A stretch of DNA of 64,000 bases, taken from Afifellaceae bacterium. GTDB taxonomy: Bacteria; Pseudomonadota; Alphaproteobacteria; Rhizobiales; Afifellaceae. Below the pieces are notes generated by a model. It worked only from the letters and a program-made list of their open reading frames with translations. It was not told where the DNA came from and did no database searches. Positions 25,316 through 34,210 of the stretch are shown here, piece by piece. Location of the stretch: assembly GCA_028281235.1 (NCBI GenBank), contig JANQKG010000014.1:124001-188000 (forward strand), written 5' to 3'. Numbering within the stretch: the first letter of the stretch is position 1; each line of letters starts with the position of its first letter. Both the position numbers and the translations under genes were made by a program.

Positions 25316-26142
25316 GTTCGTCTCAAGGACCGGATCACCGACCGCGCCGCTTCCATGACGGGACCCTGCGTCGCCTCAAGGATCGCGATGCGGTCATAGC
25401 TTTGCGGATCAGACTTCAAGGCCGAGCGAAGCGCAGCGCCGAACGCCATGCGCAGCTCGGTGCCGATGTTGAACTTGCAGATATGCGACGATTGCGCCAG
25501 CTCGCTGCGCTGCACCGCCGGCACGCCGGACCCGCCATGGATGACCAGCGGACAATCCGTCAGGGCCTCGATGGCCCGAATGCGAGGAACGTCCAGCCCG
25601 GCGTCTGCTTGCTCCTGCAGATGCACATTGCCGACGGAGACCGCCATGGCATCGACGCCCGTCTCCGCCGCAAAGCGCGCTGCTTCCTCCGGGCCCGTGC
25701 CCGCTGACGCTTCGCCGCCCGCATAGCCGACGAAACCGATCTCGCCTTCGCAGGACAATCCCGCCGCATGCGCCATCTCAACGATGGCCGCGGTTTCGGC
25801 GATGTTTCTCTCAAGCGGCAACCGCGAGCCGTCGAACATCACCGAGGTGAACCCGGCATCGATCGCGGCACGGCATTCATCGGCGCTGGTCGCATGGTCG
25901 AGATGCGCAACCACCGGCACGCGCACGCACTCAGCAAGTTCCTTGAACATCGCGCCCCAGACGGAAACCGGCATGTGCTTCCGCGCGCTCGGGCCGGCCT
26001 GCAGGATGACCGGCGCGTCCTCCGCCTCCGCGGCAGATGCGTAGGCGCGCGCGTCCTCCCATCCGAGGCACACAAGGCCGGCGACGGCATAGCCCTCCCG
26101 GAGCGCCGGTTGCAGCACCTCCGACAGCGTCGCCAATGTCAT
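25312..26142 (-). CDS. Class II fructose-bisphosphate aldolase family protein, probably IolJ-like
   Basis: A 276-residue TIM-barrel, zinc-dependent aldolase family protein: VAHLDHATS carries the first zinc His, CEGEIGFVGYAGG the Glu region, LVIHGGSGVP the later His and phosphate loop, CKFNIGTELR the substrate loop. In an iol operon this enzyme is expected to cleave 2-deoxy-5-keto-gluconate 6-phosphate into DHAP and malonate semialdehyde. The ATG (26142) overlaps the iolB stop as ATGA, so it is translationally coupled. The family also includes tagatose and fructose bisphosphate aldolases. Confidence 0.78.
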   Translation of the reverse strand: MTLATLSEVLQPALREGYAVAGLVCLGWEDARAYASAAEAEDAPVILQAGPSARKHMPVSVWGAMFKELAECVRVPVVAHLDHATSADECRAAIDAGFTSVMFDGSRLPLERNIAETAAIVEMAHAAGLSCEGEIGFVGYAGGEASAGTGPEEAARFAAETGVDAMAVSVGNVHLQEQADAGLDVPRIRAIEALTDCPLVIHGGSGVPAVQRSELAQSSHICKFNIGTELRMAFGAALRSALKSDPQSYDRIAILEATQGPVMEAARSVIRSLRRT

Positions 26143-26981
26143 TTGAACTTGGCCACCATATCCATGATGCCGGGAATGGTCTTGAGCTGCTCGGAATGGG
26201 TCGGCTGAAAGAACTGCTTCAGGCTGCGCTGGCTGAGACCGCCGAGGATGGTGAAATAATACATCTCGTAGCCCGGCAGCGCCGCGCAAGGATGGTAGCC
26301 CTTGTCGATCAGCACGGTCGATCCGTCGACGATGTGATAGGCGTCGCCCGGCTCGTTATCGACGCGCTGCAACATCTGCAGCCCGGAGCCGTAATTCGGG
26401 CGGAAGCGGAAATTGTAGGTCTCGTCGTGTCGGCTTTCGTCCGGCAGCCGATCCGTGTCGTGCTTGTGGCTCGGGAAGCCCGACCAGCCACCCGCGCCCA
26501 CCGTGTAGAGCTCGGACACCAGAAGCCGCCCTACCCGGTCGTGATATTGGGCACCCAATATGTGCTTGATCTTGCGGTGCGTTTTCGTGTCGTCGGAGCC
26601 GTATTGGACGACATCGAGCTCGTCGGCGCGCACGGCAAAGGGCGTCAGCGTTTCGGCATGTTTGGCGCCCGCGATGAACACCTCCGCCCTGTCGCTGAGG
26701 CAGGTGATCTCCGCCGTCATGTCGGTCGGCACATAGACGCCTTCCGGCTCCCCGTCCCACACGTCGACCCTGCGATTGCCGATCTCCGCAAATGTCTCGC
26801 CACCCGTCTCCACATTGACCGTGCCGGTCGCCGGCACAACGCAGGTCTCGTAGCCCGGCACGCGATAGTCGAAGGTCTCACCGCGGGTGAGCTTGACGAT
26901 GTTGAAATAGTTGAGCGGCACAAGCGCGTGCTCGACATCGACGATCGGCTTGTTGTGGTTGTCGTAAGGCGCAATATGCAT
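26139..26981 (-). CDS. iolB: 5-deoxy-glucuronate isomerase
   Basis: A 280-residue bicupin protein that converts 5-deoxy-glucuronate into 2-deoxy-5-keto-gluconate, the fourth step of myo-inositol breakdown. Matching IolB landmarks are GETFDYRVPGYE, HILGAQYHDRVGRLLVSELY, WSGFPSHKHD (metal His), DETYNFRF and KGYHPCAALPGYEMYY. It lies 9 bases after iolC and overlaps the aldolase gene. Confidence 0.93.
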   Translation of the reverse strand: MHIAPYDNHNKPIVDVEHALVPLNYFNIVKLTRGETFDYRVPGYETCVVPATGTVNVETGGETFAEIGNRRVDVWDGEPEGVYVPTDMTAEITCLSDRAEVFIAGAKHAETLTPFAVRADELDVVQYGSDDTKTHRKIKHILGAQYHDRVGRLLVSELYTVGAGGWSGFPSHKHDTDRLPDESRHDETYNFRFRPNYGSGLQMLQRVDNEPGDAYHIVDGSTVLIDKGYHPCAALPGYEMYYFTILGGLSQRSLKQFFQPTHSEQLKTIPGIMDMVAKFK

Positions 26982-26990
26982 GGAATCCTC

Positions 26991-27971
26991 TCAGGCGATT
27001 TTTTGGGCCGGTTGGCGGATCAGAAAATCGTCAAGCTCCTGCGCCGTCGGGCAGGCCGGCGCGCAACCGACGCGCGACACGACGATCGCCGCCGCCGCCG
27101 AGCCGCGCTCAGCGGCGCTACGGGCGTCATGGCCGCCCGCCAGCGCAACGACGAAGGCGCCCATAAAACTGTCGCCCGCACCGGTGGGCTTCAGCGCGCG
27201 CGTTGCGTAGATTCCGGTATGAAATTCACCGTCCGGGGTGATCGTCACCGCCCCGCGCTCACCCATCTTATAGATTGCGATCTTCGCGCCATCGGCGACC
27301 AGCCGGCGCGCCGCGTCGAGGCCCCTGTCGTAATCGCCGGCCATGAAGCCGAACTCCACGTCGTTGCCGACAATGATGTCGCTGAGCGCACCGGCCCGCG
27401 AATAGACTTCCGCGGCAATGTCGGCCGACGGCCAGCTATAAGGCCGATAATCGATGTCGAAGATCAGCGGCAGGCCGGCCGCCCGCGCCAGATCGAAGGC
27501 GCGGAACGTGGCGCCTCGCGACGGCTCAGCGGCCAGCACGGTTCCCGTCGTGATCAGCGCACCATAGGCGGCGTAGTCCACCGCCTCCACGTCGGCTGCG
27601 TTCATCTCAAAGTCGGCCGCCCCGTTGCGATAGATGACCGACTGGCAGTCCTCCAGCCGGGTCTCCACGACTGCCAGGGAGTTCCGCGCCTCCCCGCCGA
27701 CGGGCGTCACATGCGTGCGGTCGATCCCGTAGCGGTCGAGCTGGTTGAGCGCAAAACGTCCCACCGCGTCATCGGAGACGCGCGTGACGAGCGCTGCTTT
27801 GCCGCCCTGCTTGGTGATCGCCGCGGCGATGTTGGCGGACGATCCGCCAAGATGCGCCACGAAACACTCGGCTTCTTCCAGACGGGTGCCCGGCGGATCG
27901 GCGTAAAAATCCATGCCGGCGCGGCCGATGATGACGAAACTGTTCTGCGCGAGCCGCGACAGGTCGGCCAT
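26991..27971 (-). CDS. iolC: 5-dehydro-2-deoxygluconokinase (PfkB/ribokinase family)
   Basis: A 326-residue sugar kinase that phosphorylates 2-deoxy-5-keto-gluconate. It begins FVIIGRAGMDFYADP, a typical IolC opening; GGSSANIAAAI binds substrate; PTGAGDSFMGAFV carries the catalytic Asp and anion hole. ATG 27971 shares one base with the iolD stop (TGATG), indicating coupled translation. Confidence 0.92.
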   Translation of the reverse strand: MADLSRLAQNSFVIIGRAGMDFYADPPGTRLEEAECFVAHLGGSSANIAAAITKQGGKAALVTRVSDDAVGRFALNQLDRYGIDRTHVTPVGGEARNSLAVVETRLEDCQSVIYRNGAADFEMNAADVEAVDYAAYGALITTGTVLAAEPSRGATFRAFDLARAAGLPLIFDIDYRPYSWPSADIAAEVYSRAGALSDIIVGNDVEFGFMAGDYDRGLDAARRLVADGAKIAIYKMGERGAVTITPDGEFHTGIYATRALKPTGAGDSFMGAFVVALAGGHDARSAAERGSAAAAIVVSRVGCAPACPTAQELDDFLIRQPAQKIA

Positions 27972-29842
27972 CACACACCCTGCCGCTGCTTATGGCGCTC
28001 CGCTTCCCAATTCTCGTGCGCGTCACGCACTTTTTCGCTGTCGGACACCTGCGGTGTACCGACCTCCCACCAGGCGTGGCCGCTCTCCGTCCAGCCGTCA
28101 TAGGCGTCGACCTTCATGACGATGACATGCGTGCGATGATCGGCCTTGGCGCGCTTGAAGGCTTCGCCCAGTTCCGCCGGGCTGGCGACAGTCTCCGCCA
28201 CCGCGCCCATGGCCGCGGCATGCGCCTCAAAGTCCATGGCGAAAGGCTCCGCGATCGTCGGGCAATCGGCGAACAGATTGTTGAAGCTCTCATTGCCCGT
28301 GTTGCTCTGCAGCTTGTTGATGACCGCGAACCCGCCATTGTCGAGCACGAGGATGATGAGCTTTTTCTTTGTGAGCGCGGCGGAGTAGATGTCGGAATTC
28401 ATCAAGAGGTAGGAGCCGTCGCCGACGAAGACGATCGTGTCTTGATCGGGCTCCTTCTCCGATTGCGCGATGCGCGCCCCCCAGCCGCCGGCGATCTCGT
28501 AGCCCATGCAGGAGAAGCCGAACTCCACGTCGACCGTGCCGATCTCAAGAGTCCGCCAGTTCGCCGTCACTTCAGCGGGCAGGCCTCCGGCCGCAGTGAC
28601 GATCCGGTCGCGCGGGTCGCAAAGCGCGTTCACCACGCCGATAGCCTGCGCATAGCTGTTGGGCCGATTACTGGGCGCCACATTCTTGGCGACAGCCTCG
28701 TCCCAAAGCTTGCGCTCCTGCTGTGCCTTGGCCGTCCACGCCTCAGGCGCCCTGTAGGCGGCAAGCGCCTCGTCCAGCGCCGTCAGGCCGAGCTTCGCGT
28801 CGCCGACGATGGCGAGCGCCATGTGCTTGCCCGCATCGTGGCGCGCCGCGTTCAGGCCGATGATCTCAGCGTCATGCGCGAACGCGGTCCACGAGCCGGT
28901 CGTGAAGTCCTGCAGGCGCGTGCCGATTGCAAGGATCACATCCGCCTCTGCAGCGATCGTGTTCGCGCTGTCCGATCCGGTCACACCCACGGGCCCGATA
29001 TTGAGCGAATGCGTGGCGACTAAATTGGCGCGTCCGGCGATCGTCTCCACCACGGGGATGGCATGCCGGTTCGCAAACGCTGTGAGCTCCGCCACAGCGC
29101 GGGAATATTGAACCCCGCCGCCAGTGATGATCATCGGCCGCTCGGCATTCTTCAAGAGATCGGCGGCGTTGGCGATCTCCGCCGCGTGCGGCCGGACCCG
29201 GCGAATGCGGTGGACGCGCTTCTCAAACAGCCGCTCGGGAAAATCGTAGGCCCATCCCTGAACGTCCTGCGGCAGTCCGATGAAGGCCGGGCCACAATCG
29301 GCCGGGTCGAGCATGGTGGCAATCGCCGCCGGCAGCGACTGGATTACCTGTGCGGGATGGACGATGCGATCCCAGTAGCGCGACACGGCCTTGAAGGCGT
29401 CGTTCAATCCAAGGCTCGGATTGCCGAAATGCTCAAGCTGCTGCAGCACCGGATCCGGGAGGCGCGTGATGAACGTGTCGCCGCACAGCATCAGCATCGG
29501 CAGGCGGTTGGCATGAGCAAGTGCGGCCGCCGTCAACAGGTTCGCCGTGCCTGGCCCCGCACTCGCGGTGCAGAGCATGAAGCGCTGCCTGAGATGATAT
29601 TTGGCGTAGGCCGCCGCAGCAAAGCCCATGCTCTGTTCGTTCTGCCCGCGATAAAGCGGCAGCACATCCTTGAAGCCGTAAAGCGCCTCGCCCAGACACG
29701 GCACGTTGCCATGCCCGAAAATGCCGAAGCCGCCGCCGCAAAGGCGCGTCTCCTGCCCGTCGATCTCGATGAATTGGGCCGCCAGAAAGCGCACGATCGC
29801 CTGCGCCGTGGTCAGGCGGATGGTTGGTTGCTGTCCGCTCAT
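27971..29842 (-). CDS. iolD: 3D-(3,5/4)-trihydroxycyclohexane-1,2-dione hydrolase
   Basis: A 623-residue thiamine diphosphate enzyme that opens the inositol-derived ring to 5-deoxy-glucuronate. The order pyrimidine-binding domain, central Rossmann domain and pyrophosphate domain is seen; the ThDP motif is FVGDGSYLLMNSDIYSAA...NGG. IolD-type landmarks include GIFGHGNVPCLGEAL and YRGQNEQSMGFAAAAYAK. ATG 29842 follows AAGGGTGA; the longer frame covers the operator region. First gene of iolD-iolC-iolB-aldolase; a LacI-type operator lies 80 bases upstream. Confidence 0.93.
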   Translation of the reverse strand: MSGQQPTIRLTTAQAIVRFLAAQFIEIDGQETRLCGGGFGIFGHGNVPCLGEALYGFKDVLPLYRGQNEQSMGFAAAAYAKYHLRQRFMLCTASAGPGTANLLTAAALAHANRLPMLMLCGDTFITRLPDPVLQQLEHFGNPSLGLNDAFKAVSRYWDRIVHPAQVIQSLPAAIATMLDPADCGPAFIGLPQDVQGWAYDFPERLFEKRVHRIRRVRPHAAEIANAADLLKNAERPMIITGGGVQYSRAVAELTAFANRHAIPVVETIAGRANLVATHSLNIGPVGVTGSDSANTIAAEADVILAIGTRLQDFTTGSWTAFAHDAEIIGLNAARHDAGKHMALAIVGDAKLGLTALDEALAAYRAPEAWTAKAQQERKLWDEAVAKNVAPSNRPNSYAQAIGVVNALCDPRDRIVTAAGGLPAEVTANWRTLEIGTVDVEFGFSCMGYEIAGGWGARIAQSEKEPDQDTIVFVGDGSYLLMNSDIYSAALTKKKLIILVLDNGGFAVINKLQSNTGNESFNNLFADCPTIAEPFAMDFEAHAAAMGAVAETVASPAELGEAFKRAKADHRTHVIVMKVDAYDGWTESGHAWWEVGTPQVSDSEKVRDAHENWEAERHKQRQGV

Positions 29843-29921
29843 GGGGTCACCCTTAAGGCGGCGAACTCTGCCCGACAGGGCGAAGGGTGTTGCGCGCCGA
29901 TAATCCTGCTGATACGGGATT

Positions 29922-29937
29922 TTGCAACCGGTTGCAA
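29922..29937. promoter_or_regulatory. Perfect LacI/GalR-type operator TTGCAACCGGTTGCAA
   Basis: A 16-bp perfect palindrome with the central CG typical of LacI-family sites. It sits between iolD (minus, 80 bases) and the MocA dehydrogenase (plus, 85 bases) and so can control both. No LacI-family regulator is encoded in the window. Confidence 0.75.
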
Positions 29938-30021
29938 CAGAGCCGCGCAATGCCGAGCTGTCCGACGACAGCAAGTCTCGATACTCCAGTCGCTGCACAA
30001 ACTCAGGGAGCGCGAAAAACC

Positions 30022-31179
30022 GTGGCAAAGCTGAAATGGGGCATGATCGGTGGCGGCGAAGGAAGCCAGATCGGACCGGCTCATCGCCTGGGCGCGGGCC
30101 TCGACGCGTGCTTCGCGTTCGTGGCTGGTGCGCTCGATCATCGCCCCGACGCGGGCCGTGACTATGCCAAACGCCTCGGCCTCGCCGCCGACCGCGCCTA
30201 CGGCGACTGGCGCGAGATGCTTGCCGGGGAGCAGAACCGTGACGACCGCGTCGATCTTGTGACCGTCGCCACGCCGAACGCCACGCATTTTGAGATCACG
30301 AAAGCCTTCCTCGAGGCCGGCTTCCACGTGTTGTGCGAGAAGCCGATGACCATCAGTGTGGAGGAAGGCGAGGCGATCGTCCGGCTCGCCGAGGAGACCG
30401 GCCTCATCTGCGCGGTCAATTACGGCTACTCGGGCTACCCGCTCGTCCGCCACATGCGGGCCATGGTCGCGGGCGGCGAGATCGGCCGCGTCCGCTTGGT
30501 CGTCGCCGAGTTCGCCCATGGCCACCACGCCGACGCTAGCGACGCCGACAATCCGCGCGTGCGCTGGCGCTACGATCCGGCGACCGCCGGCGTGTCGGCA
30601 CAATTCGCCGATTGCGGCATCCATGCGCTTCACATGGCGAGCTTCGTGATCGGGCAGGAGGTGGAGCGTCTGTCGGCCGATATTGTGTCATGCGTCGAAA
30701 GCCGCGCGTTGGAAGACGATGCCATGGTCAATCTGCGCATGTCAGGCGGCGCGGTCGGACGGCTATGGACGTCCTCCATCGCGATCGGCCGCCAGCATGG
30801 CTTGACGCTTCAAATCTTCGGCGAGACGGGCGGCCTCCGCTGGTCGCAGGAGCAGCCGAACCAGCTTCACTACATGCCCTTGGGTGGCCGGCTTCAGGTG
30901 ATCGAACGCGGCGAGGCGGGATTGTCGCCCGAAGCGGAGCGGGCGTCGCGCGTGACCATCGGCCACCCGGAGGGCATGCCGCTGGCCTTCGCCAATATCT
31001 ACAAGGACCTCGCCGAAGCCATCCACGCACGGCGCGAAGGCCGCCCTATCGATCCGGCGGCCGATCTCTATCCGCGCGCCGAGGACGGCCTGCGCTCCAT
31101 GGCGGCCGTCTTCGCTGTTGCTGAGTCAGGCAAGGCCGGCGGCAAATGGGTCGACGCCCGTCCGCCGCTGTTCCGTTAA
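30022..31179 (+). CDS. Gfo/Idh/MocA family oxidoreductase, inositol-linked
   Basis: A 385-residue protein. The Rossmann motif is reached directly after the start (KLKWGMIGGGEGSQIGPAH), EKP is in LCEKPMTIS, and QFADCGIHALHMA carries the catalytic-type Asp/His pair. It probably oxidises an inositol, a scyllo-inosose or a related sugar. GTG 30022 is preferred because the protein then begins like its family, and GGGAG lies 11 bases upstream; the upstream part of the frame overlaps the operator. Divergent from iolD. Confidence 0.82.
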   Translation: MAKLKWGMIGGGEGSQIGPAHRLGAGLDACFAFVAGALDHRPDAGRDYAKRLGLAADRAYGDWREMLAGEQNRDDRVDLVTVATPNATHFEITKAFLEAGFHVLCEKPMTISVEEGEAIVRLAEETGLICAVNYGYSGYPLVRHMRAMVAGGEIGRVRLVVAEFAHGHHADASDADNPRVRWRYDPATAGVSAQFADCGIHALHMASFVIGQEVERLSADIVSCVESRALEDDAMVNLRMSGGAVGRLWTSSIAIGRQHGLTLQIFGETGGLRWSQEQPNQLHYMPLGGRLQVIERGEAGLSPEAERASRVTIGHPEGMPLAFANIYKDLAEAIHARREGRPIDPAADLYPRAEDGLRSMAAVFAVAESGKAGGKWVDARPPLFR

Positions 31180-31365
31180 GAGCCCTTTTTGGGAATGCTG
31201 GCCACGCGGCCCTGTCGGCAACGAACCAGACGGCGGCCGGCCAGAATAAGGCCGGTCCAGGGCTCTTGTTCTTTGATTTCAGAGCCGGGACCGACCCTTT
31301 TGGCGCGAGCGAACGTCTGATTATCCGGCCTCGCGCCGTAAGGTCGATTCTTCAACATGCTCTGA
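31178..31365. repeat. Long palindromic MITE-like repeat E, copy 1
   Basis: Begins AAGAGCCC at the stop codon of the MocA gene and ends in ATGCTCTGA. It is an imperfect palindrome whose arms, about 80 bases each, meet at the loop TTGTTCTTTGATTTC, with GGCTCT before and AGAGCC after. A 39-base core (31258-31296) is identical to copy 2. Confidence 0.8.
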
Positions 31366-31369
31366 GCCC

Positions 31370-31855
31370 TTATTCCGGAAAGACCCGCTCAGGCGCGCGG
31401 ATGCGGCCGCCATTTCCGATCTCGACGATGTAGCCGAAATCCTTCTCCGTATCGAGATAGTAATGCACGTCCTCGTCGAACTTGCCCTGCTGGATGACCG
31501 GATAGCCGCGCTGCGCATAGCCTTCCAGCGCCTTGTCGCAATCGCGGTGGAAGAGCTTCACGTGATGCAGCCCTTCGCCCTTTGTTTCCAGATGCTCATC
31601 GTAGATGGAGCGGCCGCTGATCGGCTGCATCAGCTCCACCTGCGCTCCGAGGCCCTCGCCTAAGGGCGTGACCGCGATCCAGCATGTGTGGTTCGCCGGC
31701 TGGCCGCGATAGATGTAGTTCTCAACCTTGCCGGGCTCGAACTTGTAGATGTGCCATGGGCCGATGCCGCACACCTCCCAGTGCCGCTTCATGGCGGCCT
31801 CAAGGTCACGCACGACATACGCAACCTGAATGACGCCGCCTTCCTTCATGTCCAT
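31370..31855 (-). CDS. VOC (glyoxalase/bleomycin-resistance) superfamily protein
   Basis: A 161-residue two-module VOC protein: IQVAYVVRDLEAAMKRHWEV at the start and GEGLHHVKLFHRDCDKALEGY in the second module, with the usual HVKLF His and a C-terminal IVEIGNGG Glu as likely metal ligands. The family includes epimerases, lyases and dioxygenases. ATG 31855 is preceded by GGGGAGGAAG. It is bounded on both sides by copies of repeat E, and its stop lies 5 bases from copy 1, so it may have been framed by insertion. Confidence 0.8.
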   Translation of the reverse strand: MDMKEGGVIQVAYVVRDLEAAMKRHWEVCGIGPWHIYKFEPGKVENYIYRGQPANHTCWIAVTPLGEGLGAQVELMQPISGRSIYDEHLETKGEGLHHVKLFHRDCDKALEGYAQRGYPVIQQGKFDEDVHYYLDTEKDFGYIVEIGNGGRIRAPERVFPE

Positions 31856-31938
31856 TGCTTCCTCCCCGCGAAATTGTGATCGCCAACGCAGGAGGATGCG
31901 GCCTTGCCAAAAGGGAAGCAAGCGCAGAAGGCTCAGCT

Positions 31939-32123
31939 AAGAGCCCGTCTGAGAATGCTCGCCGCGTGCCGTGTCGATAGTCAATCAGACGGCCGCCTGC
32001 CAGGAGAAGGCCGGTTCAGGGCTCTTGTTCTTTGATTTCAGAGCCGGGACCGACCATCTTGGCGCCCGCGAACGTCTGATCGTCCGGCCGCCCGCCGTGA
32101 GGTTGATTTTCAAACAGGCTCTA
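31939..32123. repeat. Long palindromic MITE-like repeat E, copy 2
   Basis: Same orientation and design as copy 1, 185 bases. The ends are inverted repeats: the left end reads AGAGCCCGTCTGAGAAT and the complement of the right end AGAGCCTGTTTGAAAAT. No open frame lies inside. Confidence 0.8.
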
Positions 32124-32176
32124 AGGTGCGGGTGGTGGCCGCCGCTGAGCCCGCGTCCAATCAGGAGGGACCATTC

Positions 32177-33406
32177 ATGTCCAGCCCAAACAAGATCACC
32201 TTTCCCGGTGCCGACGGCAGCATGCTTGCCGCGCGCCTTGACCTGCCAAAAGGGCCGATCCGAGCGTATGCGCTGTTCGCCCATTGCTTCACGTGTTCCA
32301 AGGACATCTTTGCCGCCTCGCGCATCGCAACTGCTCTCGCCGAACGCGGCTTTGCGGTGCTGCGCTTCGACTTCACCGGGCTCGGCGCGAGCGACGGGGA
32401 GTTCGCCAACACGAACTTCTCCTCCAACGTCGACGACCTTCTGGCAGCGGCGCACTACATGCGCGCGCACCATCGCGCGCCGGATCTGCTGATCGGCCAC
32501 AGCCTCGGCGGCGCCGCCGTGCTTGCCGCCGCAGGCGACATCCCGGAAGTGCGGGCCGTCGCCACGATCGGCGCACCGGCCGACGCCGCCCACGTCACGC
32601 ATAATTTCCACGCCAAGCTCGATCAGATCCGTCAGGAGGGCGAAGCGGAGGTAACGCTCGCCGGCCGCGCCTTCAAGATCAAGCGGCAGTTTCTGGAGGA
32701 CGTCGATCAGACGCAGCTTGAGCCGCGCATCATGACGCTCAAGCCGGCTTTGTTCGTCTTGCACGCGCCGCGCGACGATATCGTCGGTATTGAAAACGCG
32801 GCGATGATCTTCCAGGCCGCCAAGCACCCGAAATCCTTCATCTCACTGGACGACGCCGACCATCTTCTCTCGCGCCGCGAGGACGCGATCTATGTCGCCG
32901 ACGTGCTCGCCGCGGCGTCTGCGCGCTACATCCCGGATCAATCGGCCGGGGATGAGACCGAGGAGCCGACCGGCGCGGTGGCGATCATCACCGAGACCGG
33001 TCAGGGCAAGTTCCAGAACCAGGCTCAGATCGGGCCCTTCACGCTCCTGACCGACGAGCCCGCATCGGTCGGCGGGCTGAACAGCGGCCCCACCCCCTAT
33101 GATTTTATGAAGATCGGCCTTGGGGCCTGCACCACGATGACCATGCGCATGTATGCCGAGCGCAAGGGGATCGACGATGTACGCTTCAGCGTGCGCGTCA
33201 GCCACGACAAGGAGCATGCCGCCGATTGCGAGGAATGCATCGAGCGCGGCCTTGAGGGTAAGGTCGATACGTTCGACCGGGAGATCAAGATTGAGGGCGA
33301 TATCGATGACGAGACGCGCGCGCGCCTCGTTGAGATCGCTGGCAAATGCCCCGTCCACCGCACGCTGGAGAGCCAGGCTGTGGTCCGCACCAAGCTGATC
33401 GAATGA
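32177..33406 (+). CDS. Alpha/beta hydrolase fused to OsmC-family domain
   Basis: A 409-residue bifunctional protein. Residues 1-255 are an S33-type alpha/beta hydrolase with the nucleophile elbow GHSLGGAA (Ser), a late Asp (APRDDIVG) and His (DDADHLLS). Residues 270-409 are an OsmC/Ohr-like peroxiredoxin domain with the two expected Cys in LGACTTMTMRMYAERKG and GKCPVHRTLES. Fusions of this type are widespread in Proteobacteria and may remove lipid or organic peroxides. ATG 32177 follows AGGAGGG. It stands alone. Confidence 0.88.
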   Translation: MSSPNKITFPGADGSMLAARLDLPKGPIRAYALFAHCFTCSKDIFAASRIATALAERGFAVLRFDFTGLGASDGEFANTNFSSNVDDLLAAAHYMRAHHRAPDLLIGHSLGGAAVLAAAGDIPEVRAVATIGAPADAAHVTHNFHAKLDQIRQEGEAEVTLAGRAFKIKRQFLEDVDQTQLEPRIMTLKPALFVLHAPRDDIVGIENAAMIFQAAKHPKSFISLDDADHLLSRREDAIYVADVLAAASARYIPDQSAGDETEEPTGAVAIITETGQGKFQNQAQIGPFTLLTDEPASVGGLNSGPTPYDFMKIGLGACTTMTMRMYAERKGIDDVRFSVRVSHDKEHAADCEECIERGLEGKVDTFDREIKIEGDIDDETRARLVEIAGKCPVHRTLESQAVVRTKLIE

Positions 33407-33472
33407 TCGGACTTCGCGCTCGCCGCCCGTGCGCGTTTAGGGGGCCGATTTGGCTCCCAAGCAATAGCCTAC

Positions 33473-33946
33473 CTAGGGTTCAAACGGCAGCGATGAATGG
33501 TGAAGGACAATCTTCAAGCGCCCGTCAGGGCCTTTCTTGTATCCAAAACTCTTGTCGACTTTGGTTACTTGACCGTCCTGGTTTGTCATCGAAAACCAAC
33601 CCATCCACATGGCGACATCGCCTTCGATGAAACTTGCGGCCGTTTCTGATGTGACAGCGCGCCACCCCTTAATCCCAAATCCGCCGTCGAGAGGGTAGTC
33701 GGAATCGTGGCCGACGAAATAGGACAGGGCGCCCTTCTTTGTTGTGCGAAATGTGAGCTCTCCCCCGCTCAGCGTCGGTTTGAACAAGACCGGACCCAAA
33801 TCATAGCCATAGGCTTTATCCAGGATATCGCTCGCGACCCGCCTTGCCTCATCGATCCCATCAGCCTCGTAAGCCCTTGAGATGGATATGAGGCCTTCCC
33901 CCCAAGCGGTACGGGCGGCTGACAGTTCCTGTTCATCAATCGGCAT
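33473..33946 (-). CDS. NTF2-like (SnoaL-type) protein, function unknown
   Basis: A 157-residue protein in the NTF2-like style: an N-terminal helix (ARTAWGEGLISISRAYEADG), then a beta-rich half (GELTFRTTKKGALSYFVG, EGDVAMWMGWFSMTNQDG) ending in KIVLHHSSLPFEP. Such folds bind or isomerise small molecules or act as dimerisation modules. No catalytic residue can be assigned. ATG 33946 has AAGTGAG just upstream. Confidence 0.6.
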   Translation of the reverse strand: MPIDEQELSAARTAWGEGLISISRAYEADGIDEARRVASDILDKAYGYDLGPVLFKPTLSGGELTFRTTKKGALSYFVGHDSDYPLDGGFGIKGWRAVTSETAASFIEGDVAMWMGWFSMTNQDGQVTKVDKSFGYKKGPDGRLKIVLHHSSLPFEP

Positions 33947-34075
33947 AGGGCTCACTTCTTTGTTCTACCAACATTCATGCGGCTGACCCCATATGGCGGC
34001 ACCGACCGCAGCGCCACCATTTGACCTTTTGACGCGCGCATCTGCGAGATCACGCGGCCCCTTCGCTCGTTGATT

Positions 34076-34210
34076 TAGAGCCCTTCCGCTCTGATTGAAT
34101 CAGAATGGAAGCTCTACTTTTTGTTTGAGCATGATCCTATCGGAAAAACTGGGATCCACCACGGGCCGCGTCTTATGGGACTCGGGCGGCATGCTTTTCG
34201 GGATCATGCT
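34076..34210. repeat. Rhizobiales-type intergenic palindromic repeat, copy 3 (modules B + interrupted A)
   Basis: Module B (34076-34116) is followed by module A in reverse orientation (34127-34210). A is split by about 32 extra bases (34160-34192) between its CCAC and TTTTCGGGATCATGCT parts. The outer end gives the CTA that is the stop codon (TAG) of the amidohydrolase gene. Confidence 0.8.

Noticed and set aside
26037-28103. A 688-codon plus-strand frame
   Set aside because: Antisense to iolB and iolC, which match their families end to end.
31178-32123. The VOC gene and flanking repeats as an intact composite transposon
   Set aside because: Neither copy nor the interval encodes a transposase, and no target-site duplication could be shown.
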